Assembly (NCBI RefSeq): GCF_024979295.1
Contig: NZ_JANLCJ010000004.1
Location: 186,001 to 250,000 of the forward strand
From: Herbiconiux daphne
GTDB lineage: Bacteria; Actinomycetota; Actinomycetes; Actinomycetales; Microbacteriaceae
Length of the DNA: 64,000 nt
Direction: 5' to 3'
Shown here: positions 51,546-58,840 of the stretch, piece by piece
How the letters are laid out: each line of letters opens with the position of its first letter
How positions within the stretch are numbered: the stretch's first letter is position 1
Made by a program: the position numbers and the translations under genes
The notes under the pieces: model-generated
The model's input: only the letters and a program-made list of their open reading frames with translations
Databases searched by the model: none
Told to the model about the DNA's origin: nothing

Positions 51546-52642
51546 CGGACCGTCTCCAGCTGCTTCGCGGCGGCGAGGGCACGGTAGTGCGACCACAACT
51601 CGTGATCGGTGCCCTCCTCCTTCTGCCGCTTGTCCCAGTAGTCGCCCTCGACGGTCTTCTGGAACTCAGGGATGTCTTTGCCGTGCAGCCGCATGAAGTT
51701 GCCGCCGAGGAACTTCTGCTTCATCTCGGGCGTGACGGCGGGGTAGCCGTAGTCGCGCTGCAGGTCCTCCGGCATCTCGAAGTTGATGATGGCGTCGAAC
51801 ACCGGACGCGAGTGCACCAAGGTCATGCCGCTCGAGATGATGATGCGATCCTCGGCGCCGACGTTGAGGAACTGGCCGAGGAAGTGCGCAAACCGCTTGG
51901 GCTGCGACAGAAGCAGGCTGTTCGAGCCCTCGAGGTTCACGTAGGTGTTCTCGGGGAACGACTGCAGCACCAGCACGGTCTCCTCCACGAAGGCCATGCC
52001 CGCGTGCAGGATCTCGAAGTTCACCTCGGGGTAACGACCCGCCGCACTCGGCACATCGGCGAGATCGAAGTGGTTGACGTCGACGGGCCCGAACGGGATG
52101 GCCTTGTGCGTGGCGATGGTCTTGTAGCCCAGGTCGATCGCCTTCTCGATGAAGGGGTAGCCGAACTCCGGGTCGTCGAGCGAGATGCGACGGGTGTCGC
52201 CGTGCCCGTGGTAGAACGCCGGGTAGATCTTCACGGCGTCGGCGCCGTTGTCGCGGTTGCGCGAGATCTCGTCGAGAGCCGCCTTGCCGTCGAGGGGGTT
52301 GGCGCCGCCGTAGTACATCACCCGGTTCGGCTCGCGCTTCTTCCACTCCACGCCTTTGGCGTCGGCCGAGTGACCGTCGTTCCAGAGGTCGCGGATGGCG
52401 GTGCCGTGGTAGACCACGAGGTCGGTGCCCGACTCCAGGAAGGCGGCCTCTTCGAGCTCGTCGATCTGCCAGTCGTGGCTGAACTCCTCCCACTTGAGGT
52501 GCCAGGCCGGGTTGGGCTGCAGCCCGCGGTGGCCACCGAATCCTCCGTGAGCCGCGAATCGCGCCTCCGGGATGTGCCAATTCGGCTCCGACCAGTTGTA
52601 TCCGTGAATCACGCCATCCACGATGAAGTAGTCGCCAAGCAT
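51542..52642 (-). CDS. Amidohydrolase-2-like protein with altered metal site
   Basis: 366 residues. The N-terminal strand FIVDGVIHGYNWSEP has one His where the superfamily has His-x-His. Later segments THKAIPFGPV and ILHAGMAFVEET supply two histidines, but the usual SDYPH/SDWPH aspartate site reads IISSGMTLVHSRP, lacking Asp. The fold (ACMSD-like barrel) still looks complete. It may therefore bind one metal, use a different chemistry, or act as a chaperone together with the overlapping MIP18-like gene. ATG at 52642 follows AGAGAGG. The 160-base gap to 52803 carries a perfect palindrome. Confidence 0.75.
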   Translation of the reverse strand: MLGDYFIVDGVIHGYNWSEPNWHIPEARFAAHGGFGGHRGLQPNPAWHLKWEEFSHDWQIDELEEAAFLESGTDLVVYHGTAIRDLWNDGHSADAKGVEWKKREPNRVMYYGGANPLDGKAALDEISRNRDNGADAVKIYPAFYHGHGDTRRISLDDPEFGYPFIEKAIDLGYKTIATHKAIPFGPVDVNHFDLADVPSAAGRYPEVNFEILHAGMAFVEETVLVLQSFPENTYVNLEGSNSLLLSQPKRFAHFLGQFLNVGAEDRIIISSGMTLVHSRPVFDAIINFEMPEDLQRDYGYPAVTPEMKQKFLGGNFMRLHGKDIPEFQKTVEGDYWDKRQKEEGTDHELWSHYRALAAAKQLETVR

Positions 52643-52694
52643 CTAACGCCGTCCTCTCTGACAGTTGCGCCCAGGCTCTCGGCCTCTGCGGTTC

Positions 52695-52709
52695 TAATGT
52701 ACTACATTA
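52695..52709. promoter_or_regulatory. Perfect 15-bp palindrome in a divergent promoter
   Basis: TAATGTACTACATTA is fully symmetric about C52702 and contains GTACTAC, the GT-N3-AC core of GntR/FadR operators. It lies between the amidohydrolase operon (start 52642, minus) and the berberine-bridge-type oxidase gene (start 52803, plus), so one regulator could control both. Confidence 0.65.
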
Positions 52710-52802
52710 CGTTATTTAGACAGTGATGCTCCCGATCGATAGCGAGGACGCCATGGACGAGCACCCGATTTTCTCCGACACCACCAGCAGAGGACACCTC
52801 CG

Positions 52803-54116
52803 ATGACCCAGATTCAGGGATTCGGGGGCGTCGTCATCGCCCCCGGAACGACCGATTACGACACCGCCATCGTGACCCACCGGGCCCGGCGCGCCGCCCC
52901 CGCGTTGATCGTGAGGCCGGTCACGACGGCCGACGTCTCCGCTGCCATCGCCTACGCGGCCGCGGAGCAACTGCCGCTCGCGGTGCGCAGCGGCGGCCAC
53001 ACCGACTACGCCAGCGTCGACGGCTCGCTGGTGCTCGACCTCGCCGAGTTCCATGACATCGAAGTTCTCCACGACGGTCTCGTGCGCATCGGCGCGGGCG
53101 CCCGTTGGGGCGAGGTGGCGGCCGCCCTGGCACCGCACGGACTGGCCCTCAGCTCGGGCGACGCCACCACCGTCGGGGTGGGCGGCCTCACGTTGAGCGG
53201 AGGGATCGGCTGGCTGGTTCGGCAAGTCGGCCTCACCATCGACAGCCTGGTCTCGGCCGAGGTCGTGCTCGCGTCGGGCGAGGTCGTCACGGCCTCCGCC
53301 GGGTCTGAACCCGAGCTGTTCTGGGCGATCCGGGGCGGGGGTGGCAACTTCGGCGTGGTCACCCGCTTCACGTTCCAGGCGCATCCGTTCGGCCGTGTGA
53401 TCGCCGGCTGGGTGAGCCTCGACGCCACCGACCTGAAGACGGCCCTGGCCGGATGGCGCGACGTCATGCGCGGCGCACCCGAGAACCTCAACTCCACCCT
53501 CACCGTGCGACCGGCGTTCGGGCCCGATGTGCCGCCGAGCATCACGGTGACGCTCTGCTACCCGGGCACCGACCGGGCGGCGGCGGATGCCGCGATCCAG
53601 CCGCTGCTCGACCTGCCGACGGCTCTCGACTCCGACATCGCCGAGAAGGACTACGCCGACATGCTCAGCGACGAGCACCTGCCCGAGGGGTTGACCATCC
53701 TCGACAACAACGGATTCGTCGAGCACGTCACCGACGAGCTGATCGACGCACTGGTGGTGCTCAACCGGGCGGCCGAGAGCTCGGTGCTGATGGTGCGCTG
53801 GATCGCCGGCGCGCTCAACCGAGTGCCCGCCGACGAGACCGCCTTCGCCCACCGCGCCGCGGAGGCCCTCGTCGTGGCCGCCGTCGTCTTTCCGCCCGGG
53901 GCCTCGACCGAGGGCCAGCAGGAGATCATCGCCGAGCGCTGGGCCAAGCTCGCCGGGTTCACGCTCGGCATGTACGGCAACTTCACGATGGACGAACGGG
54001 CGGGCGCCGCGGAGGCGATCTACCCGGCCGAGGTGCTCGCGCGCCTGCGGAGCATCAAGGGCGAGGTCGACCCGCACAACGTGTTCGCCCTGAACCACAA
54101 CATCACACCCGCCTGA
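52803..54116 (+). CDS. FAD-linked oxidase, berberine bridge enzyme-like
   Basis: 437 residues. FAD_binding_4 domain with VRSGGHTDYASVDGSLVLDL, where H66 is the covalent-FAD histidine of the family. The second Cys attachment site is missing: the segment reads TVGVGGLTLSGGIGWLVRQ, so flavin is probably held by one covalent bond. The C-terminal BBE motif is VDPHNVFALNHNI. These enzymes oxidise alcohols, sugars or phenolic rings with oxygen, or act as dehydrogenases. A single plus-strand gene under the 52695-52709 palindrome. Confidence 0.9.
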   Translation: MTQIQGFGGVVIAPGTTDYDTAIVTHRARRAAPALIVRPVTTADVSAAIAYAAAEQLPLAVRSGGHTDYASVDGSLVLDLAEFHDIEVLHDGLVRIGAGARWGEVAAALAPHGLALSSGDATTVGVGGLTLSGGIGWLVRQVGLTIDSLVSAEVVLASGEVVTASAGSEPELFWAIRGGGGNFGVVTRFTFQAHPFGRVIAGWVSLDATDLKTALAGWRDVMRGAPENLNSTLTVRPAFGPDVPPSITVTLCYPGTDRAAADAAIQPLLDLPTALDSDIAEKDYADMLSDEHLPEGLTILDNNGFVEHVTDELIDALVVLNRAAESSVLMVRWIAGALNRVPADETAFAHRAAEALVVAAVVFPPGASTEGQQEIIAERWAKLAGFTLGMYGNFTMDERAGAAEAIYPAEVLARLRSIKGEVDPHNVFALNHNITPA

Positions 54117-54214
54117 TTGCTCCTTGCCTGTCGTCAAGTTATGACGGTACTATCTTCAGCGCGACCCCTCCGGCCGCGCTTTGATCAATGACGATTGAAC
54201 CAGGAGGCTCATCG

Positions 54215-55441
54215 ATGAGCACGAATTCAGGCATCCGCACCGTCCTCATCGCGGGCGCGAGCATCGCCGGCCCCACGCTGGCCTACTGGCTCACCCGCTA
54301 CGGCTTCGAGGTCACGGTCGTGGAGAAATCGCCCACGTTCCGTGTCGACGGCCACTCGGTCGACGTCAGCGGGCCGACCATCGCGATCGCCGAGAAGATG
54401 GGCATCCTCGACCTGGCACGCTCCTACAACGTCGACATCCGCAAGGTGTCGTTCGTCGACGGCGAGGGCGAGCCGGTGGGCATGATCGACATCGAGGCGA
54501 TCTCCGGGGGCGACACCAGCACCGACATCGAGATCCCCCGGCGCGAACTGGTGGGGGCGATCGTCGAGGTCACGGGCGACGCCGCCGAGTGGATCTACGA
54601 CGATTCGGTGGTGGCGATCGATAACCGCGCCGACGCGGCGGAGGTCACCTTCAGCAGCGGCATCCGGCGCAGCTTCGACCTCGTCGTGGGCGCCGACGGT
54701 GTGCGCTCGCGCACCAGGCGGCTGGCCATGGACCCGGCGGGTGACGCCGTGCAGTACCTCGGCTACACGTTCGCGCTCTACTCGATGCCGAACTTCCTCG
54801 GTCTCGAGCACGAGAACCGGTCGTGGAACATCCCCGGCAAGATGGCCGTGATGCTGCCGACCGAGAGCGACACGCACCTTCACGCCATGCTCGCCTTCGC
54901 GACTCCCGAGCCGCCGGCCGAGATCTTCGGCACCCGGGAGGAGGCGTACGCGCTCTTCGCCGAACAGTTCGCCGGCTACGGCTGGGAGATCCCGCGCTTT
55001 CTCGAGGAGCTGCGCACCAGCGACGACTCCTACTACGACTCGGCCAACTACGTGGCCTCCCCCCAGTGGTCGACGGGTCGCGTCGCGTTGGTGGGCGACG
55101 CCGGCTACGGGCCGTCGCTGTTCACCGGACAGGGCTCGACGATGGCCATGATCGGCGCCTACATCCTGGCCGGCGAGCTCGCTCGGGGCGCCGACCTCGA
55201 GAGCGCGCTCGCGTCGTACGACGCACTGCTGCGACCGTTCGTGGAGGCCACGCAGGCCGGCATCGAGGGCATGGTGTTCCAGCTGGCTCCGCGGAGCGAA
55301 GGCGACCTCGCCGCGCGCAACGCGGCGATCAGCGACCCGGCGATCATGGCGGCCATGCACGACCAGCGGCCGGCTCCCGCCTCGATCACGTTGCCCGACT
55401 ACAGCGAGCTTCAGGCCGAGCACGCAGCACAAGCGCACTAG
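54215..55441 (+). CDS. FAD-dependent monooxygenase (TetX/group A-like)
   Basis: 408 residues from ATG at 54215, seven bases after AGGAGG; an ATG at 54188 lacks a ribosome site. FAD motif AGASIAGPTLAYWLTRYG, then VEKSPTFRVDGHSVDV, DLVVGADGVRSRTRRLAMD and the second FAD motif VALVGDAGYGPSLFTGQG. The size, lacking a thioredoxin domain, fits TetX- and salicylate-hydroxylase-type enzymes. It hydroxylates an aromatic or polyketide-like substrate, or detoxifies one. It follows the oxidase gene after 98 bases and ends at the long hairpin. Confidence 0.9.
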   Translation: MSTNSGIRTVLIAGASIAGPTLAYWLTRYGFEVTVVEKSPTFRVDGHSVDVSGPTIAIAEKMGILDLARSYNVDIRKVSFVDGEGEPVGMIDIEAISGGDTSTDIEIPRRELVGAIVEVTGDAAEWIYDDSVVAIDNRADAAEVTFSSGIRRSFDLVVGADGVRSRTRRLAMDPAGDAVQYLGYTFALYSMPNFLGLEHENRSWNIPGKMAVMLPTESDTHLHAMLAFATPEPPAEIFGTREEAYALFAEQFAGYGWEIPRFLEELRTSDDSYYDSANYVASPQWSTGRVALVGDAGYGPSLFTGQGSTMAMIGAYILAGELARGADLESALASYDALLRPFVEATQAGIEGMVFQLAPRSEGDLAARNAAISDPAIMAAMHDQRPAPASITLPDYSELQAEHAAQAH

Positions 55442-55452
55442 CACCCCACCCT

Positions 55453-55525
55453 CCTTCCGCCGAGTTGCGCCAAATTGCCCTATTCCCGTGCCGGGAAGGG
55501 CAATTTGGCGCAACTCGGCGGAAGG
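55453..55525. terminator. Very long hairpin between convergent operons
   Basis: A perfect 28-bp arm (55453-55480, starting CCTTCCGCCGAG) pairs with 55498-55525. Inside it, after a 2-base bulge, TTCCCG (55483-55488) pairs with CGGGAA (55492-55497) around TGC. That gives 34 paired positions with a 3-base loop. It fills the 85-base gap between stops at 55441 (plus) and 55527 (minus). It can terminate both operons, but its length is more like a palindromic repeat element. Confidence 0.75.
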
Positions 55526-55526
55526 T

Positions 55527-56726
55527 TCAGAGCACGAGGTCGGGGCCCTGGGCGCGCAGTTCGGCGACGGAGGTGACGCCGAGCAACTGCATGGTGCGCC
55601 GGAACTCCGAACCGAGGATGCCGAGGGCCCGGTCGACCCCGGCTTCACCTCCGGCCATCAGGCCGTAGAGATAGGCCCGGCCGACCGCCGCGGCGTCGGC
55701 GCCGAGAGCGACCGAGAGCGCGATGTCGGCGCCGTTCCGCACACCTGAGTCGACGATCACCGTGGCCTGCGGCCCGACTTCCGCGCGCACCGCGGCCACG
55801 AGGTCGATGGGTGCGGCCGAGCGGTCGAGTTGACGACCGCCGTGGTTCGACAGCTGCACGCCGTCGACTCCGGCCTCGACCGCACGCCGCGCATCCGCAG
55901 GGCCGAGAGGCCCTTTGAGAAGCAATGGGCCGCGCCAGCGCCGCCGGATGTCGGCCACGTCGGTCCAGTTGATCGACGGGTCGAACCAGGTGGCCGCGCC
56001 GGTGAGACCCCGGGCCGGGGCGGCGCCGCCGTGCAAGCTGGGAAAGGTCATGCCGGGGCTGCTGAGCATCCGGAGCCAGTAGCCCGGGCGGATGCCGATG
56101 CCCGCGAGGCTCTTCAGGTTCAGAGCCGGTGGCAGCGTGAGCCCGTTGCGGGTGTCGCGGAGGCGACGCCCCGAGACGGCCGTGTCGACCGCGATGACCA
56201 GGGCGCCATAGCCGTGCACCGCCGCCTCGTCGACCAGCTCGGCCGTGCGGGCGCGGTCGTGGCCGATGTAGAGCTGGAACCAGAGCTCGCCGTGAGGCGA
56301 CCCGGCCAGGTCGGCGATCGAGGTGGTGCCGAGCGTGGACAACGCGTAGGGCAGTCCGGCCCGAGCGGCCGACGCGGCGACGGCCGTCTCGCCCGACGAG
56401 TGCATCATCCGGGTCAGTCCCGTCGGTGCGAGCACCAGTGGGAGCGCCGACGAGCGCCCGAGGATCTGGGCGGTGGCGTCGACATCCGCCACCCCGGCGA
56501 GCGCTCGCGGCACGAAGCGGCGACGGCGGAAGGCGTCGAGGTTGGCCCGCAGGCTCACCTCGTCGTCGGCGCCGCCGTCGACGTAGTCGAACACCGGTCG
56601 CGGGCTCGCGCGACGGGCGGCGCTGCGCAGCCCGTCGATGTCGTGGGCCGAGGCGAGCCGTCGCACGCCCGGTCGCAACTCCGGGGGTTTGAGGCGCACG
56701 AGGGCGCGGATCTCCGCCGGCTTCAC
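55527..56726 (-). CDS. FMN-dependent alpha-hydroxyacid oxidase/dehydrogenase
   Basis: 399 residues from GTG at 56726, eight bases after GGAG. Landmarks: PRPVFDYVDGGADDEVSLRA, LVLAPTGLTRMMHSSGE, the FMN-phosphate region IVDSGVRNGADI, and the catalytic motif VQLSNHGGRQLDRSAAP with the base His. The family oxidises glycolate, lactate or mandelate to the 2-oxo acid. Next to ThDP decarboxylases and aldehyde dehydrogenases this suggests a mandelate-type route (inference). Last gene of the minus operon, meeting the long hairpin. Confidence 0.93.
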   Translation of the reverse strand: MKPAEIRALVRLKPPELRPGVRRLASAHDIDGLRSAARRASPRPVFDYVDGGADDEVSLRANLDAFRRRRFVPRALAGVADVDATAQILGRSSALPLVLAPTGLTRMMHSSGETAVAASAARAGLPYALSTLGTTSIADLAGSPHGELWFQLYIGHDRARTAELVDEAAVHGYGALVIAVDTAVSGRRLRDTRNGLTLPPALNLKSLAGIGIRPGYWLRMLSSPGMTFPSLHGGAAPARGLTGAATWFDPSINWTDVADIRRRWRGPLLLKGPLGPADARRAVEAGVDGVQLSNHGGRQLDRSAAPIDLVAAVRAEVGPQATVIVDSGVRNGADIALSVALGADAAAVGRAYLYGLMAGGEAGVDRALGILGSEFRRTMQLLGVTSVAELRAQGPDLVL

Positions 56727-56755
56727 GTGGGGGTCTCCATCAGGTCGTCGCCCCG

Positions 56756-57196
56756 TCAGACGGAGACGACCACCTCGCCGTCGACCACACGCACCGGCAC
56801 ACCGCGCAGGCGCACCTCCTGGTTGGAGGGATGCCGCCCGGTGAGGATGTCGAACTCCATGCCGTGCCACGGGCACACGATGTGCCGCTCGGTCTCGGAG
56901 AAGCCGAGCCCGCCGCTCTTCATGCCCTCCCGCACCAGCTGCAGCGTGCGCGGCATGATCTTGCCCTGGCACACCGGCCCGCCCTGGTGCGGGCACATGT
57001 TGACCCAGGCACGCACCTCGCCGTTCAGGAAGTAGACGCCCACCTCCTTGCCGTCGATGTCGACGACGATGCGCTCCTTCTCCTGCAGGTCCTCCAGGCG
57101 GGCGATCGCGACATCCTGCAGCGCGGGGCCGGTGGCCGTCTCGGGCTGCACGATGTCGGGCATGGTCTCCGGGGCCAGCGGCGACCCGTCGTTCAC
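56756..57196 (-). CDS. Rieske [2Fe-2S] protein
   Basis: 146 residues. The cluster ligands are C68-P-H70 in NMCPHQGG and C108-P-W-H111 in HIVCPWHGMEFD. The 37 residues between the two ligand pairs are about 20 longer than in common Rieske ferredoxins. It probably carries electrons for an oxygenase or sits as a small subunit; no large Rieske oxygenase subunit is found in the window. GTG at 57196 follows GGAGGGCC and overlaps the small gene's stop (GTGA), and the alpha-hydroxyacid oxidase gene follows after 29 bases. Confidence 0.9.
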   Translation of the reverse strand: MNDGSPLAPETMPDIVQPETATGPALQDVAIARLEDLQEKERIVVDIDGKEVGVYFLNGEVRAWVNMCPHQGGPVCQGKIMPRTLQLVREGMKSGGLGFSETERHIVCPWHGMEFDILTGRHPSNQEVRLRGVPVRVVDGEVVVSV

Positions 57197-57504
57197 TGGG
57201 CCCTCCGGTACCAGATCGCCATGTCGAAGAGGTTGACGTCGGCGGCTTCGAGCAACGCGGTCACCAGCACCACGGTGTCGGTGGCGTTCAGCGCGTTCTC
57301 TTCGAGCGGCCACTGGGCGCCCCGGCCGAGCTTGTCGGTCTGGGCCGAGAACAACCGGGCCGCGACGTAGAGCGGCTCGGCGACGTCTTCGGGCCGCACC
57401 TCGGCCGCCAGCCCGTCGGCGGCGAGGCGCGCGGCGACCTCGCGCAGGGTGGCGACGGTCTCGGCGTAGAGCTCGAGGTCGGTCTTCGTGGCCTGGTCAC
57501 TCAT
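57193..57504 (-). CDS. Small helical protein of unknown function
   Basis: 103 residues: ELYAETVATLREVAARLAAD, then PLYVAARLFSAQTDKLGRG and VLVTALLEAADVNLFDMAIW. It looks all-helical and soluble, with no cysteines and no known motif. Its ATG shares one base with the amidohydrolase stop (TGATG), and its stop overlaps the Rieske start. The tight coupling to an amidohydrolase and a Rieske protein suggests a subunit or partner of one of them. I do not recognise a family. Confidence 0.75.
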   Translation of the reverse strand: MSDQATKTDLELYAETVATLREVAARLAADGLAAEVRPEDVAEPLYVAARLFSAQTDKLGRGAQWPLEENALNATDTVVLVTALLEAADVNLFDMAIWYRRAQ

Positions 57505-58757
57505 CAGGAAACCCCCGGTCGATCCTGAAGCACCTGCGCTGCAGCGGGCTTCTTGCGTGTGGTGTCGAGATTGAACACCCGGGCCGCGTTCAGGCCCAGG
57601 ATGTTGCGCTTGGCCTGCTCCGAGAGGAACGGCAGCTCGGTGATGGTCGACGGGGCATCCCAGTCCCAGTGCGGCCAGTCGGAGGAGTAGAGCAATTGCG
57701 TCTCCGAGTTGAAGGACTCCATCGTGGCCTGCAGGAGCTTCATGTTCGTGCGCTCCATCGGCTGCGTGGTGTAGAACATCTCCTTCATGTACTCGCTCGG
57801 CAGCCGCTTGAGCCCAGGGGCCTCGCTCGGCCGCAGCAGCACCTCGTGGTCGAGCCGTTGCATGAGGAACGGAATCCAGGCCAGGCCGCTCTCGACCCAC
57901 ACCATCTTCAGCTTGGGGAAGCGCTCGGGCATCGCGTTGATCAGCCAGTTCGTCACATGGATCTGGTTGTAGTGCGTGAACGAGAGCGCGTGCATCGAAA
58001 GGAAGCGGTTCAGCTGCGCGAACGACGGGTCGCCCCAGTGGTAGCCGGAGTGGAAGGCGAGCGGCTTGCCCGTCTCCTCGATCATCGCGTAGAGCTTCAT
58101 GTAGACATCCGAATGGATGGCGTTGTTGCGGGTGGAGCAGACGGTGAAGCCGATGATGTTGTCGTCGGCCCCGAAGCGCTCCACCATCTCCTCGCACGCT
58201 TCGGGCGTGTTGTAGGGAAGGTAGATCATGCCTTTGAGGCGGTCGTCCTGCGGAAGGGTGACCTCGGTCATCCAGCGGTTGAAGGCGCGTGCCAGCGCGA
58301 CCTCCACCTCGTCCTGCGGATGCATGCCGAGAAGCAGCATCGCGCTCGGGAAGACGACCTGGTAGTCCAGGCCCAGCGCATCCATTCCCCGCCGGGCCGA
58401 GATGACGAAGGGATGCCCCTCGACGCCCTCCACCGGCTCGCGGCGGCCCTGGTGCCCGATGCGGCCTCCGACGCTCTGCTGCGAGAGACCGGGAGTGATG
58501 TTCAGGAGGGCGTTGTTCCCTCCGAAGCCGCGGTTCTGGTCTTGCCCGATCTGGCGCCAGACGTCGTTGTCGACGAGCTCGAGCACCTCCGACCAGAACT
58601 GGTCTTCCGACACGTGGGCGTCGATGTCAACGATGAAGTAGTCGTCGTAGCTCTTGGCTGCTTGCTTGGTCGCATGCGAGAGCACATCCCGCGTGTCGGA
58701 CCTCGAGTGGATCGGTTCCAGATTCCGGATGCTCGGCCTGGTGATCGGGTCAGTCAT
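57504..58757 (-). CDS. Amidohydrolase-2 family protein (ACMSD-like)
   Basis: 417 residues. The metal site starts with FIVDIDAHVSED (Asp-x-His), followed by LAFHSGYHWGDPSF, VWVESGLAWIPFLMQRLDHE and the Asp-Trp site LLYSSDWPHWDWD. This matches the metal-dependent decarboxylases/hydrolases of the ACMSD, 2,3-dihydroxybenzoate and gamma-resorcylate decarboxylase group. An aromatic-acid decarboxylase or a ring-fission product hydrolase is likely. First gene of the operon 58757-55527, with an 83-base upstream gap carrying a TATGAT element. Confidence 0.85.
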   Translation of the reverse strand: MTDPITRPSIRNLEPIHSRSDTRDVLSHATKQAAKSYDDYFIVDIDAHVSEDQFWSEVLELVDNDVWRQIGQDQNRGFGGNNALLNITPGLSQQSVGGRIGHQGRREPVEGVEGHPFVISARRGMDALGLDYQVVFPSAMLLLGMHPQDEVEVALARAFNRWMTEVTLPQDDRLKGMIYLPYNTPEACEEMVERFGADDNIIGFTVCSTRNNAIHSDVYMKLYAMIEETGKPLAFHSGYHWGDPSFAQLNRFLSMHALSFTHYNQIHVTNWLINAMPERFPKLKMVWVESGLAWIPFLMQRLDHEVLLRPSEAPGLKRLPSEYMKEMFYTTQPMERTNMKLLQATMESFNSETQLLYSSDWPHWDWDAPSTITELPFLSEQAKRNILGLNAARVFNLDTTRKKPAAAQVLQDRPGVS

Positions 58758-58790
58758 GTCGCGTTTCTTCCGCCGTTGGATTCAACATAT

Positions 58791-58805
58791 AAAGATCATA
58801 CATTC
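58791..58805 (-). promoter_or_regulatory. AAT-G-TATGAT element before the amidohydrolase operon
   Basis: Read on the minus strand, GAATGTATGATCTTT matches the elements at 41121 and 47267. TATGAT lies about 38 bases before the start at 58757, a fair place for a -10 box. It could also be part of a regulator site. Confidence 0.4.
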
Positions 58806-58840
58806 GAACCGGGATTCCGGCTACAAGAACCGCGACGCGG

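Noticed and set aside
54130..54165. Imperfect palindrome between the oxidase and TetX-like genes
   Set aside because: Arms around AAGTTATGACGG and TACTATCTT match at only about half the positions, so it is not reported as an operator.
57193..58197. A 334-codon frame extending the 103-residue protein upstream
   Set aside because: The extra part overlaps the conserved amidohydrolase in another frame; ATG at 57504 with the TGATG overlap is the natural start.
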